Positions 36,311-47,354 are shown, counted from the stretch's first letter. The stretch: 64,000 bases of DNA from Monilinia fructicola (GCA_008692225.1 VICG01000005.1:1459001-1523000), one strand, 5' to 3'. The notes: generated by a model from the sequence alone, not told the origin. Numbers and translations: made by a program.

Positions 36311-36658
36311 ATGGTTGAAATGGAAATGAAAGATCAGTGCATCGGGAGTCATATTTCTACACCACCTTCTCCTTCAAGCACCAGAAAACAAAGACAACCA
36401 GGAATTTCAGGAAACATGGGGGTGTCCATCACAAATGCCTCGACTCTCAGTCCAGCTAAGAATGCAAAGCACGATGGTGGTAATCATCAAGAGGAGCCGG
36501 AAGAACAAACGTTGGCAAAAGGTAAAAAGTTTGGAAAAATAAATTCCAGATTTCACCTGCGAGTGTGGCATTCCAATCCCTCCTGTCCTATTTTCCACCT
36601 CTCGGCTCAAAAGTGTATCTCTATTTTGGTTCGAGAATCATGTCTGCTACGAAATTAA
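36311..36658 (+). CDS. Small orphan ORF
   Basis: A 115-codon ORF with an ATG start. The first 75 residues are polar (Ser/Pro/Gln) and the rest carries no motif. There is no homology I recognise, and the neighbourhood is orphan-rich. Reported with low confidence because a 348-base ORF is long enough to matter but could be chance. Confidence 0.2.
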   Translation: MVEMEMKDQCIGSHISTPPSPSSTRKQRQPGISGNMGVSITNASTLSPAKNAKHDGGNHQEEPEEQTLAKGKKFGKINSRFHLRVWHSNPSCPIFHLSAQKCISILVRESCLLRN

Positions 36659-36949
36659 CACCAATAGAGCTAGTTCTAGGAGGAAAGCATTGGTGAAGGT
36701 ATTTAGATGTATAAAGCAAATGCTATTACAATTCATGAGAGGCAGGATTCAGATGAAAAATTAAGCAACGTGAAGTTTATCTGGTCAAACAGTTAATTAT
36801 GAATGAACATAGTCGTGGACTGTCACAGGAGCAGAAGAATTATCAATGGCATGGAATCACTCAATGAAAGACTGGAGTTGAGGGCATGCAGATAATGATT
36901 CATCCGGGACATTCTATCTTTTGCAATTCAGAAACAGATATAAAAGGCT
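36659..36949. other. Intergenic 0.29 kb
   Basis: Nothing recognised. Confidence 0.35.
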
Positions 36950-37276
36950 CTATTTGATGCATTCACATACCCTGTAATCACTGAAAGATTTGCTGCCTCT
37001 CGGACCAAGAATGTTCCTACCCCCACGATGCACAGGCAGCATTTCTTGTCCCCATGCGATGGCTTTCAGCTCCGAGGTTATATGAGCAGCGCTTACACAA
37101 CCCTGGAAATTCTGCCAGTTCCGTTGATGTCGGCTCGCGGGGGTATACCTCAGGGCATCTTTCTGTAAAGGGGATCCACCACTCCCAAAGGCTTCTGGGA
37201 GTGGAGCAGCATACAATAGGCCTGATCTAACAGCCGCCCCGCAGTCCCAGCATTCATATCCATGTCTAGTACACAT
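36950..37276 (-). CDS. Small cysteine-knuckle protein, array member 1
   Basis: The ATG at 37276 starts a 108-residue ORF whose first residues, MCTRHGYECWDCGAAVRSG, nearly repeat the start of the gene at 39330 (MCTRAGYKCNNCGAVRSG). I prefer this start over the ATG-less extension to 37384 because of that match. Cys2, Cys10 and Cys13 form the shared pattern MCTRxGYxCxxCG. The remainder diverges from the other copies, is basic, and ends VCECIK. No signal peptide or membrane helix is visible. The C-x2-C pairs suggest a zinc knuckle. The function is unknown; the family looks lineage-specific. Confidence 0.5.
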   Translation of the reverse strand: MCTRHGYECWDCGAAVRSGLLYAAPLPEAFGSGGSPLQKDALRYTPASRHQRNWQNFQGCVSAAHITSELKAIAWGQEMLPVHRGGRNILGPRGSKSFSDYRVCECIK

Positions 37277-37384
37277 AGAGTTTTCTTGCTGTTGACGATG
37301 TAGCGTGTTCTTATTGAGTTTTGGAGTTGTTAAATCGAACAAGTAAAAGTGGTTGTGGGCTTTAACAAAGCTAAAGAAGCGCAC

Positions 37385-38145
37385 TCTTTGAAAAACTTGC
37401 TTGGGTCATAGTGTGAATATTCTCATGGATCAGCAGGATGTTATGAGTAATTAGTTCTAGTTCTATACTTCACTAGTTATTGCTCATTTATTGATGATGG
37501 ATAGTTTTCATATATAACTATTTCCACAGAAAGATTAACTAGAAACTTGAGAGGCTACGCACAGTCATGTATTCACATGGGATATCTTCATCATTTGCTT
37601 AGATAGTTTTAACGTCCTGCGGTTTTTTATCCAACTAGTAACTTTGAAACCTGGTTTGAACCTCGGTTCTTGGAGAAGCTCTGAAGCAGAATGAAAAGAA
37701 AATACTCAGCCCCGCTGAGTATGCAACTCGCGATGCAAACAAGGAAAAGAAAAAATATGGAGGGAAATTTACAGTTCCCTTGCACCTGCGTTATTATGTT
37801 CACCAAACCCATGCCAACTTCTCTTGCAAATGATTCCTGATTCGAAGTCCGCAATGAAAAATGATGTGTGAAATAAGAGGAAAGTACGAGAATTGGTGAC
37901 AGGCGACGTGGAATACGACTGGGATGCAGTCTGGAGGTTTCGTGAATAAAGATTTGAGTTAGAAAAGACAGCAAAAAGGTTGTCAAGTTGAACCTTTGTA
38001 GACAACCTTCGGTAGGAACTCTCGAGCATATTGTACTATACTCATCAGAAATAATGAACCCAAGATCGATGGGATTTGACACCATACCCACAGCATCATA
38101 ATTTCAGGCTCTCCTACCATTCCAAGCCCCGACCAAGCGAGCTTT
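37385..38145. other. Spacer between array members 1 and 2
   Basis: A 154-codon minus-strand ORF (37627-38091) with hydrophobic stretches lies here but has no recognised domain and uses no convincing start context. It is left unannotated. No repeats are seen. Confidence 0.35.
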
Positions 38146-38401
38146 TCATCCCCACAATGCCAGCGAGAACTTATTTATCTTTTCCTTCTCGCCAAGGGCC
38201 TCGAACATCACAAGGCACTCCGAGCACCAGCATCCTGGATTGGTCTCTGGTTTTACTGTTGGCTCTGGGTCATAATTTGAACAATCTTTTGGGTATTTTT
38301 GGGGATTGGATAGGTGGCGATCAGCTAGTTTGCAGTTTATGATCTGTGAGGTTCTGATTTTCTGGCAGTTGTTTGCATTTGTATCCGATTTGTGAACACA
38401 T
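38146..38401 (-). pseudogene. Small cysteine-knuckle protein, array member 2, frameshifted
   Basis: The ATG at 38401 begins MCSQIGYKCK. The frame then shifts by one base within an AAA run, where the intact copy at 39330 has TGCAACAACTGC and this one has TGCAAACAACTGC. Downstream of the shift the second frame gives NCQKIRTSQIINCKLADRH, a KDCSNYDPEPTVKPETNPG block and CWCSECLVMFEAL, ending at TGA 38146-38148. These blocks align with KDCPNKNPEVTL and FCTRCTAHLE of the 39103-39330 gene. The span of 256 bases is one more than a multiple of three, as expected for a single inserted base. It may be a real mutation or an assembly error. Confidence 0.6.
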
Positions 38402-39102
38402 GGCTTTATTTCTGAGTTGAGGTGAGTGGAGTTGCGATGATTCTATTTTTGTGTGTTTTGATCGACTTTTCGAGATGTCAATTTGTTGAGTTTTTTGAAG
38501 AAGTGGAAGGGAGAAGAAAATCGGGGGAAGTCATGTCTTAAGTAATAAGAGCTAAAGAGCATTGTTGGTTGAATATGAGAATTCGATGAATATTCGAAAG
38601 GTCAGATGATTTCATGAGTAAAGTTTTGATTCGTGTGACTCATGGGCTTCACTGAATTCAGGTGTTGACATTTGATAGTCACATAAACGTCTCTGGAACA
38701 ATCTCATGATTCATATCTCTTACGGCTAATTCATGAACCTGTCATTGACTACTTACTATAAGTCAAAAACCCGGTTTGATCCTGAATTCTTCATTTGCAC
38801 TACCCCGAAACTTCCTTCGCCCTCACTGCCACTTCATTATATACCCCGCCAAACATCCTGCTCACATGAAACCTTGAAAGAAACAACGACGTCAACCCTC
38901 AATGCCCAACCGCTCATACAGACGAGCCTTCCAAAAGCTGAACCAGAATCTTGGCGAACTATATTGCACATCTTGGTAAGTCGAGAAGAATCAGAAATAT
39001 GGACGTGATTTCAACACGTACCCTATCGTGACTGATAAGTTTCCAGCATTCTCGATTGCAGATCGGAAAGCCCCCCCCTTCGGATTGCCAACGACGGCAG
39101 CG
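38402..39102. other. Spacer between array members 2 and 3
   Basis: No supported ORF. A 91-codon plus-strand ORF at 38733-39008 shows no motif. Confidence 0.35.
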
Positions 39103-39330
39103 CTATTTATGAATGATCTTGCTGCGCTCACGCTCAAGGTGCGCAGTGCACCGAGTACAAAATCCATGTGGCTTGTCTTCTTCTTTCAAAGTCACCTCGG
39201 GATTCTTATTTGGGCAATCTTTTGAGAAGCGAGGTGTAAGCTTGTGTGTGCGTGCTGTAAGGCAGAGAATGATTGTGCCGCTACGAACTGCGCCGCAGTT
39301 GTTGCACTTATATCCTGCTCGGGTACACAT
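39103..39330 (-). CDS. Small cysteine-knuckle protein, array member 3
   Basis: A complete 75-residue ORF from the ATG at 39330. Cysteines occur as MCTRAGYKCNNCG (Cys2, Cys9, Cys12), then in a central IILC, in KDC, and in a final FCTRC pair. This is the cleanest copy of the array and defines the pattern MC-x5-7-C-x2-CG ... C ... DC ... PE ... C-x2-C followed by an acidic/basic helix. The paired C-x2-C motifs at both ends suggest a treble-clef or knuckle-type zinc site. No signal peptide is present, so the product is likely intracellular. A CTATAAAAA on the same strand at about 39446-39454 is a good TATA box 115 bp upstream, which supports real transcription. Confidence 0.6.
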   Translation of the reverse strand: MCTRAGYKCNNCGAVRSGTIILCLTARTHKLTPRFSKDCPNKNPEVTLKEEDKPHGFCTRCTAHLERERSKIIHK

Positions 39331-39445
39331 CTTCAGTTGGTTGCAAAGTATAGAGTCTGGTATGTTGGGATTGCGGTGGTTGGTTTGGAAAGGTTTGGAG
39401 AATGAGAAGCTGCTTGGGAAGATTCCCCAGCTCTGGGGGCAGAGC

Positions 39446-39454
39446 TTTTTATAG
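39446..39454 (-). promoter_or_regulatory. Likely TATA box of array member 3
   Basis: CTATAAAAA on the minus strand, about 115 bp upstream of the ATG at 39330. Confidence 0.45.
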
Positions 39455-39936
39455 AGATTTCTGTGGTTACACTGGCAATATTACACACAGTTCGGTATCC
39501 TCACCATCGTTCCACGATGCATTTGCATCAGTCAAAAGACTGATGAGTTATTCTGCATAAAGAATAGATGGTAGGGAAGTATCTTTCCTAGGCCTGGAGT
39601 TTCGCGGGAGACTCGTGACTCAAGACATTATACTAATAAGAATGGTCAATATAGTTGACATTTCTCTCTGAATATTCAGCATAATATGATTCATATTTGA
39701 GAATATAAATCATAATATTACCTGAGTAATTAAGTTCTATCATTTGTGGTACCCAGAGCGTTTGATGGTTTTAGTGGTCTGACTCCATTAAATATTTAGG
39801 AAAACCAAGTATGGATTTGCATCCTTTCTTGAAAGAAGAATATCCGCCAACTCGACCAAATACAACTTCCCAGACCTATATCGATAATAGAGATCTTTTT
39901 TTACAGATTTCCATATGTCTTGGTCTCTCAAAAAAG
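39455..39936. other. Spacer between array members 3 and 4
   Basis: Nothing recognised beyond the promoter of array member 3. Confidence 0.35.
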
Positions 39937-40308
39937 CTACTGGTTTTTAGGACATAGCGTCATTGCTTCACATTGCAGACAACACGCTTTTCCGGAGCCC
40001 CTGGGTTCAAATTCTGTGGGAGGAAGTGGTTTACACGGTGATGCAAGTCTTTCAGTAATGCAAAAGACCAAGATATCAGTTTTATAGCTGCAGAATGCAT
40101 GAGTAGACTTCTTGTGCACACAAAATGTTTGTATATTTTGAGCTGATATTTTGGTTATTTGCGGAATTCTGCAGAGGTAGTTCTTATTCGTCCATCGAAA
40201 AGTTATATAAAGTTTATATTTCTTTGGTTTCATAGGCCGTGGACACTTTCTACGATCGGGGTGAGGAACCGAATTCGAGGTTGTGATCATGAGGATGGAA
40301 AGATTCAC
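39937..40308 (-). CDS. Cysteine-knuckle ORF, array member 4 (diverged)
   Basis: A 123-residue ORF. From about residue 61 it follows the array pattern: TFCVHKKSTHAFCSYK, then ILVFC, TERLASPC, PTEFEPRGSG and a terminal CCLQCEAM pair. The codon that would be the start methionine in other copies is Thr-Phe here (about 40128), so either the gene now starts upstream (ATG 40308) or the copy has lost its start. The upstream 60 residues are basic and have no counterpart. Function is unknown. Confidence 0.4.
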   Translation of the reverse strand: MNLSILMITTSNSVPHPDRRKCPRPMKPKKYKLYITFRWTNKNYLCRIPQITKISAQNIQTFCVHKKSTHAFCSYKTDILVFCITERLASPCKPLPPTEFEPRGSGKACCLQCEAMTLCPKNQ

Positions 40309-40544
40309 TGCAACAGTTTATTTGGCGTTGTCTGATCGACCTCGCATCATCGTGTTGAGAAATGAAAGATTATAAAACAGAGACTTAATAAAGGCGGATG
40401 CTTGGTTTTAGATTTCAAAACTTTAAGAGCGTCATTTAAAAGGGCAGACTCAAATAGTGTTCGCGCATCGAAAATGCCACCTCCCCCAACACACTGGCAC
40501 CCGAAAAACAACAAATTCTCATGGTTCCCATGGACAGATTCTTT

Positions 40545-40895
40545 TCAGCCCAGTAGTGGAGCACACTCTTCAAGCGGCCCCGACGCATTCTTTCCCTTTC
40601 CCTTCCCCTTTCCATTCCGCTCCAGGATCCACCGTGGTGTTAGACGTGCACCAATCCCCGGATGAATCCGACGGTATGCTCTTTCACACTCTGGGCAAAG
40701 ATGTTTTGGAAATAAATCTCTAACGACTCTATTGAGTTCCACAAGTCCCAGCGGACAGGCGCATATCGTCCTATTACCTGCGCCTAGCCCAGAGTGATAG
40801 AGACCGCAACTGGGACCATGGGCTACAAAGTGTGGGCAGTGCTTGAAGCCATAGAGAAATATAATTGGTGAAGACCCAGATGACGCTGTGGACAT
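40545..40895 (-). CDS. Cysteine-knuckle ORF, array member 5 (diverged)
   Basis: A 116-residue ORF. It contains GFKHCPHF, PSCGLYHSG, ICACPLGLVELNRVVRDLF and KHLCPECERAYRRIHPG, again a Cys-pair at each end with the last as C-x2-C followed by a charged helix. The C-terminal repeat of Gly-Lys is encoded by a TTCCCTTTCCC-type pyrimidine tract. The layout matches the other members on the same strand, but sequence identity is low, so membership is inferred from pattern and position. It could be an independent gene. Confidence 0.42.
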   Translation of the reverse strand: MSTASSGSSPIIFLYGFKHCPHFVAHGPSCGLYHSGLGAGNRTICACPLGLVELNRVVRDLFPKHLCPECERAYRRIHPGIGARLTPRWILERNGKGKGKGKNASGPLEECAPLLG

Positions 40896-42448
40896 AATTT
40901 ATGCTTTTTAGACTTTTTAAGTATGGTATATAAGCGTAGTCTGGTGAACTGTGTTTCATTAGGAAAGAAGTTAGGAATCTTCTAAATTTTATAAGCCATG
41001 GGTGATGCGGAGAAGCAGCAATAACCGCGGGATTCTGTTTTTGACCATTCAGAATCATCTCTTGTAGGACAACCACTCTGGAGAAAATCGCATTCAAATA
41101 TGTGGCTATTCCAGTGTTATAGATTTCTGTGAATACAAAATGATGCGCTTTGCAGTTATTCACATTACCCCACTTCTTTCCCAACCCCCCTAAACTCCAC
41201 ATCTCGCTAAAAGGATTGTTTCCGTTGAGTTCAACTACCAGCATCTTTAGGAGAGCATTATCATCATCTCTAGTTTGTTGATTTGCTAAGTTAGCTTTTC
41301 CCATTTATTTTCTTCTCATTCACTTTCCCGACGCTGGAAAAAGCTTTCGACACGAAAGGTAAAATTTCCATTCACCTGATATCTGATAATTACTCCCGAC
41401 GTTATCGTGTAAACGAGAAATAAATATCCGATTGAATAAATAATTAGCTGCGGTACTTCCTTTTTCAGACATGCAACAGAAGCCATGAATTGTTCTCCTT
41501 AGTTATCGTCTATTGGTGCCAATCTACCGAGTACATCATACTAGAGCCGTACAATCTTCCCAGGCGTACTAGAAAGCTGCTTCAAGGGATGTGGAGTCAT
41601 CTAATGCGCTGCCCGCTACTGTGAGATCATGTGAGCATCAAATAGTTGCTAGCCCAATAGGTTTATCAAATACCGCGTACGCACTTTTCAAAGACACACA
41701 AGAAAGCCGAGAGAGTGTTTAAAGCGGTGTTGTCATTGTTGTCGGATATTGCTAACCAGTCTAAATTTGGGGGAGCAAGAAGCAATCTAGCGGCCGTATT
41801 TCAGTTTTGGATAAGCGGGATATACACCTCTTGCAGACATGCAACAAAACTTCTAAGAAAGTGCCCTCTAGTATTTCTGACCACTAATGAGAAAAGGAGT
41901 TGTCATGCTAGCAAGTAATCAAATGGGATTCAAATCCTTTTCATGTATGAAGCATACCTTTCAAACTATCTAGTGATACTCATCTCAAGTTTTTGGGCCA
42001 ATGTTGAGCTGAGAAGCCTCATTTCCCGTTACTTAGTCTTTTGCCTAGTGGGCTAATTAAAAGGACCAAAAACTGAGCATGAGATGTTACAATGAGATTC
42101 ATCTGAGCATATATATGAGGTGAGCTTGTGATCCAACTTTATTGGCTTGAAGGTATATCTTGGCATGGGCCGGAATGTTTCGACTCTTGTTCCTGTCGGT
42201 CTGATTCTATTGCTTCCGGGTGTTGAGGAATCAATATAGTTGAATGGTGAATGCAGAAAACGGACATTACTCTTGAAAATATCAATGACAAGGGATTGTC
42301 GGATCTCCTGTATCAACTGGATATATCTGAAGGTTACAGAGGAAAAATTTGATATCTTGAGTTGGAATGTCTTATGTTTAATCATACAGTTCCAAAGTTC
42401 ACCGGGACGTTCCTACGAAAGATAATTAAGGAGCTAACATGCTATTCC
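40896..42448. other. Intergenic about 1.5 kb
   Basis: A 176-codon minus-strand ORF (40774-41304) overlaps array member 5 and has no recognised domain. The rest shows only short ORFs. No repeats are recognised. Confidence 0.35.
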
Positions 42449-43560
42449 CTATTTCCTAGCCACTTCCAACGTCCCATTTACCACATTAGGTGGTCCCCAA
42501 ACCTTCCTCAAGACCAATATTACGTTCTCAATTAGCTCCTTGAATTGTCTTTCTTTTCTTTCCATCGCCGAAAACGCAGCCATCAACATCCAATCCGTGC
42601 ACCCACTTTCGAAGGGCACATTCTCTTCTTGCATCAAATTCTCATTTCTCAAAAGTATGCTGTCTTTCCCCATCGCATTCTTTATCTTTTTGAGGATGAT
42701 GGAAGCTTGTTTATCAGGCCAATCATGTAAACTCTCGGCTAGAAAGTACGGTCTAGATCTGTGCATGGATTTTGGTTCGAATAAATCATTTGCTTGGGCT
42801 TCAATACCTCGAGGAAGGGAGTTGGGTGCGATGCCAGAAACTACAGCAGGAACATCTTGTACAATGAGTTTTCTTTGGATTTTCGGATGTGCAGCTCTGA
42901 GACGAATCAAATCATGTCCCTTACACCTCCGATGTCAACGATGAGCATGTCTGCAGGTGAATCTACAACGAGCTGTTCCGCAACAGAAAAATATTCGTGC
43001 CATGATGTACGACCAGTTCTGCGCGGGATAGTCATAACAGTATTGAAAGAGCGTTGAATTTGAGTTTGATTAGCAAGCCAATTGAAATAATGGAGTTCAA
43101 TTTTTCGAGCAAATTGAAGGGACCGTTGTATGCATCATCGGGATTCTTATGGCCGATTCTCGCGAAGTATGTGGAGAGAGATGCGATGACTTAATTTTGA
43201 GTTGCGCTGTCCATTTTAGACTTATTGAGAGTAATTGGTTTAGAAACAAGGAAGCGTACACATGAACTACCGCTTGAGCATATGGAGACGGTGTGACAAA
43301 AGCGCTAGCTTGAGGTGTTGGTTGTAAGTTTCTCGGGCTGTTTCAATGAAGGAATCCATGCCTATCAATAGCTTCATGATTCTAACTAAATTTATATTTA
43401 GCCCCCTGATTATCTCTGATGTTTCTAGAACGAAACTCGTCAATTAGCATATCGGCATTTTTCGGAGCAGCAAGGTCTTCAGCTCGAACCTGTTTCACAG
43501 CCGTAGACAATTTTACTGTCGTATCGAATATCTCCATATACAATGCCAGACTGAGCACCA
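42449..43560 (-). pseudogene. Broken SAM-dependent O-methyltransferase (secondary-metabolism type)
   Basis: Fragments on the minus strand align in order with fungal O-methyltransferases. They are an N-terminal VRAEDLAAPKNADMLIDEF (about 43450), PTPQASAFVTPSPYAQAVVH (about 43290), LSTYFARIGHKNPDDAYNGP (about 43160), FNWLANQTQ and a segment with SWHEYF, the SAM site DMLIVDIGG (about 42950), and an open 153-codon end. That end has LIRLRAAHP, FLAESLHDWPDKQA, GKDSILLRNENL and DWMLMAAFSAMERKERQF, stopping at 42449. Frames change near GPF/QF (about 43112), near VDIGG/GHDL (about 42920) and further upstream, and there are stops between fragments. The last shift is one G short in a G run. Several independent lesions make it a pseudogene rather than a single read error. 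Confidence 0.75.
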
Positions 43561-45755
43561 CCGACTGGAGTGACTGGATGTATGTCAGAAGTAATTCAAA
43601 TGTGCGGGCTGAAGATTTACAGATAATACTATCTTCATCAAGTTATCCCGTGGACCCTCTAGGCTGGATTAGAGTTTTCCGCAGACACAGACAAGTTCTC
43701 TTCTTTCATCATCATTCAAACTCACTGGATTTGCTAGTAGCTATATCGATTGAATTGATAAGTACGGTGACGCTCAAGATGCAAGCTCTTTGGCTCTGTT
43801 GGAGCATCTATGGTATTCGCCACGTGATCATAAATTGACTCAGGTAGTATGTCGTGTTTTTTTAGAAAGTGATTATGTGCCAAATCCCGTTCTATTAGAC
43901 GATAAAATCGAATGTTTATGATGAGAAGTATGTACTCAGGTAATCGAAGAGAAAGATATACTCCCATTATATCCGCACACGTGACAGTACCGCGCCCGCC
44001 TCCGCGCCCGCGGAGTGTCCACGCACTCTGGGAAGTCCCAATTTCAGGAATTCAGGTCATAAATGAGATTCATCTTTTTGATTAACATCCAGAACCTGAT
44101 CGTCTTGTATGTTTGATGCGTCTCAAGCCAGAGGAATCATTTTCACACTGAGGACAAAGGCCAGGTTATGGATCGACTTAAAGTCATCGCTTTTGACTTT
44201 TAGTACTTTCGAAACAGTTCGAGGCTGTTATCTTGACATAACTGAAGATGTACTCCGAGCTAAATGATCGAGGAGATGCTGAGAACGACTTGGAAAAGAG
44301 AGCATTTGATGTTTCGTAGATCCTGCGCATGTGACCTATACTAAGCCTAATCTCATACTAGTGTAACCTTACAAATATTCATATCATGTGAAACGCTGGT
44401 CCTCTTGCATCCGCTTCTCATCGTATCTTTCATATATCTTGTTTCTTTCGATAACTTACGAACGGTTCGTTGAGCTGCATCGATTCATCGCATTCATTTC
44501 TCAAGAACTAGATCCTGAATTTTTGATCGGATTTCATGACAGCGTGATTTTTCGCGGTGCTGGCGCTCTTTGAGGGGAAAGGAGAAACAAAAACTTCATC
44601 GGGTATATATATATGTCATCTTGTGTGTCGGCAGCTCGCAGCTCAAAAACTGGTATAAATAGCACCTGTGATCTTCCAACGCTTCCTTGGACCGAATTTG
44701 ATTGTGCGATTGCCCCACAAGTCAACAACTCTTGAGCCTATCAATGTCTATATTTTCTGGCTAAGTTATACCAAAAGGCTAGATACTGCTGCCAAAGTCG
44801 TGTCAATCGGGCTCACCGAAAATAATCTCTCCACCTCCGCGGAACCAGATACCGTATCAGCGCGCAGTTAAAAGCAGACTCAATTGCTGCATCTCAAGGG
44901 CGATCTTAAAATGGGAAACAAACAAGAAATTGAAGTATCGATTCGGAAGTGCTTGCACCCAAAGATGTACCCCAAACTATGAGCCGCAGCAGTCTTACAT
45001 ATATCAAACGTTGGGGCAAATTATCAACCTTAGAGCTATTTTAGCCCCAGCCCCATAGCCAGATCACCAAACTAATATTACCGATCAATACTTTCGGCCT
45101 TCGATGAGGCACTTCAGTTTTCTTCAATGCCTCTCTGCTGTCTCTTAGACACTTTGGCTGAATTCGATGAATACATCTGGTATTCATCTCACGTCTTGAA
45201 ATCTGGATATGATGTTTAATTCTATTCATATATGTATATTTGAGAGGTTATTGAAACCATTCACGGTGGCTTCGCTCAAGTTTCCCCACTACAAAGTTAA
45301 GGACAATTATAACTGATCTCACTTGATACGATCTTTGTGCTCCATTGTCTGCGGATTTCTTTTTTGGAACTACAGTGGCGAGCTTCCCCAGCGAATGCAA
45401 ACCAAGCAAACAATGTAGCGGGTAGTGGCAGTGCAAGCACCGTTTATTGTGCAACACACCACTTTTGCTCACATATTGGGTTCCCGGTACAACCTTGGCT
45501 CACTGACAGAACCTCAATCTGATAAATGAGTGACATACCAGCGTCTTAAATTCTTCACTGCTGGGGCAAATGATAGAAATCATTATATCAGTATCATCCA
45601 TCCATCACTCTTGCAAGTCTACCCAGAGGTTTTGCACCAGAGCCATCAATATCTTCTCTTTCACGCATTTTTTTCGCAATATAGCTTTGGATTTTATTTG
45701 CACATACCTCACTGTTGAGGTATCCTCATCATTGACGATTCATTGATTGGTAAAA
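43561..45755. other. Intergenic 2.2 kb
   Basis: Only unsupported short ORFs. A GC-rich purely C/G/T patch (CGCGCCCGCCTCCGCGCCCG) lies at about 43993-44012 in otherwise moderate DNA. Short AT repeats (ATATATATAT) lie at about 44603. Confidence 0.4.
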
Positions 45756-46923
45756 ATGTCTTCAGACAAAGCTTCAAATCCCATGGGAACTTGTCCGTTA
45801 GGTGGCCAGTGGTATGTGATATCTCCCTCATAGAACTTTGAAAGTAGCTAAGTTTTTTGTACTTCCAGGTGGACATGTCAAGATCAATCGCCAACTTTCC
45901 TAGGATGTTGCTTAAGCGATCCATGTAACGGTATTGGTTGTCCTGCGAACGATCTTACAGCTGCAGGAATGGGAACTGGAAATGACCCGAATGATCCTAA
46001 CAATAATGGAACATACTGGCCAAATGCGGGCTGCCCAAATGGAGGAGCTTGGTGGACTTGCGCCGAACAAACTCCATCTTTTCAAGGTTGCTGTGACGCT
46101 AGCGGTGATTTCAATCCATGCCATAGGAATGGCTGTCCCCTGGAGAGGCTTCACCCTGCAGCATTTAATACTGTTCCAGCGACAATCGTATCTACTGTTT
46201 CCTTCAAAATTTCAACTTCTCCAGCATTATCTTCTTCAAAAATCCAGTCATCTCACTTGACTTCATCATCTGTGACAGCAAATCCCACTGCGGCTGCTGG
46301 TTTTACTTCACAAACCGTATCAACTCACGCATCAAGTACAGTTGATGCAACAACAGATTCAATTGAGCAGAACTCACATCAAAAACTACCCATTGCAGTT
46401 GTTCTAGGGGGTGCCTTAGGCGGTTTGGTTGTTTTCCTTCTTGTTATTCTGGCTCTTTTCTGCGTAAAACGCCGCAGAAAGAGAGCTATATTAACAGGAT
46501 CAATTCAACCAGATTATCAACTACAACCAGATATGTCAATGACTAAAGTAACCCCGTCATCTTTTCTATACGAAGCTAGTCCTTCAGACACTAAGGTACC
46601 CCTGAAAGGTAACTAGAATTACTCCGGTATCAGCAAATATATTCAGAAATACTAATACTTCAGCAGGCTATCGTCCAATAGTAAACACACCATCATCTTC
46701 TCCTCTCAGTCCTGCTCCCCCTTACCGATCAGCACCTCAATCTCCAGAGCTCTCTGATCATCAAGAGATTGACTCTATAGCTGTGCACGAAATAGAATCT
46801 CCACCGCTTCAGCAGTGGTCTTTTATTTCTCAACCAGGAATAGTTGAGATGCCAGATACTTCGAGGGATTCTCGGGAAGCATCAATACTCCAAGTGCTAA
46901 AACCAGGTGCTTGTCAAAAATGA
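45756..46923 (+). CDS. Membrane protein with two Cys-rich repeats, tandem copy A
   Basis: Three exons, 45756-45811, 45869-46608 and 46667-46923, join in frame to 350 residues; introns are 57 and 58 bp. Two repeats in the N-terminal part share the pattern W-W-T-C-x-x-Q-x-P-[ST]-F-x-G-C-C (WWTCQDQSPTFLGCC at about 19-33 and WWTCAEQTPSFQGCC at about 80-94). Each is followed by a PC...GCP segment. A Ser/Thr-rich stalk (about 120-190) leads to one membrane helix (about 194-217), a KRRRKR stop-transfer signal and a 130-residue cytosolic Ser/Pro tail. No cleavable signal peptide is visible at the N-terminus. It looks like a cell-surface sensor with lectin-like or adhesive repeats; the ligand is unknown. 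A paralogue follows directly. Confidence 0.82.
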
Positions 46924-47354
46924 TATGACTAGACAAGGTTTTAATGATCTTTGCCGGAGCGAACGAGCGTGTTTACTTCCATTTTTTCCATTTCTCCAAT
47001 GTTGCACTCAAGGAGTCAATTAACAACTATTTGATTCACGTAGCGCGCTTGCTATTATTGTTGTTATGATTTTTGAAATCCATCACTGGACGATTTGATG
47101 GCGTAACTAGGAGGAGTGAATACTTAGCTTGTGATCTTTCTTCTCTCGATTCACAATTTTGACAGCAAGCTCTTGAAACTGCCCAAGTTCTATTTCTTTC
47201 TTAACAGCTTCTCTCGAGACTTCTTCCTAACAAACTGCCATAACTTACCACAAACCATATTCTAGTTCTTTCTTGCCCTATTTAAAGATTTCAGATACCA
47301 CGTAGTTCAGCAAAATATCCTATCCTGTCCAATTCCTCTTTATATTCCGGTAAT
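46924..47354. other. Spacer between the tandem copies
   Basis: Holds the 3' end of copy A and the promoter of copy B. No other feature is seen. Confidence 0.45.

Noticed and set aside
37627..38091. A 154-codon minus-strand ORF with hydrophobic stretches
   Set aside because: No domain and no family link to the neighbouring Cys-knuckle ORFs; composition is consistent with chance.
40774..41304. A 176-codon minus-strand ORF
   Set aside because: It overlaps array member 5 in another frame, has no recognisable motif and no supporting splice or promoter signal.
36950..43560. A secondary-metabolite gene cluster around the O-methyltransferase
   Set aside because: No polyketide synthase, non-ribosomal peptide synthetase, terpene cyclase, P450 or transporter is nearby; one dead methyltransferase is not a cluster.
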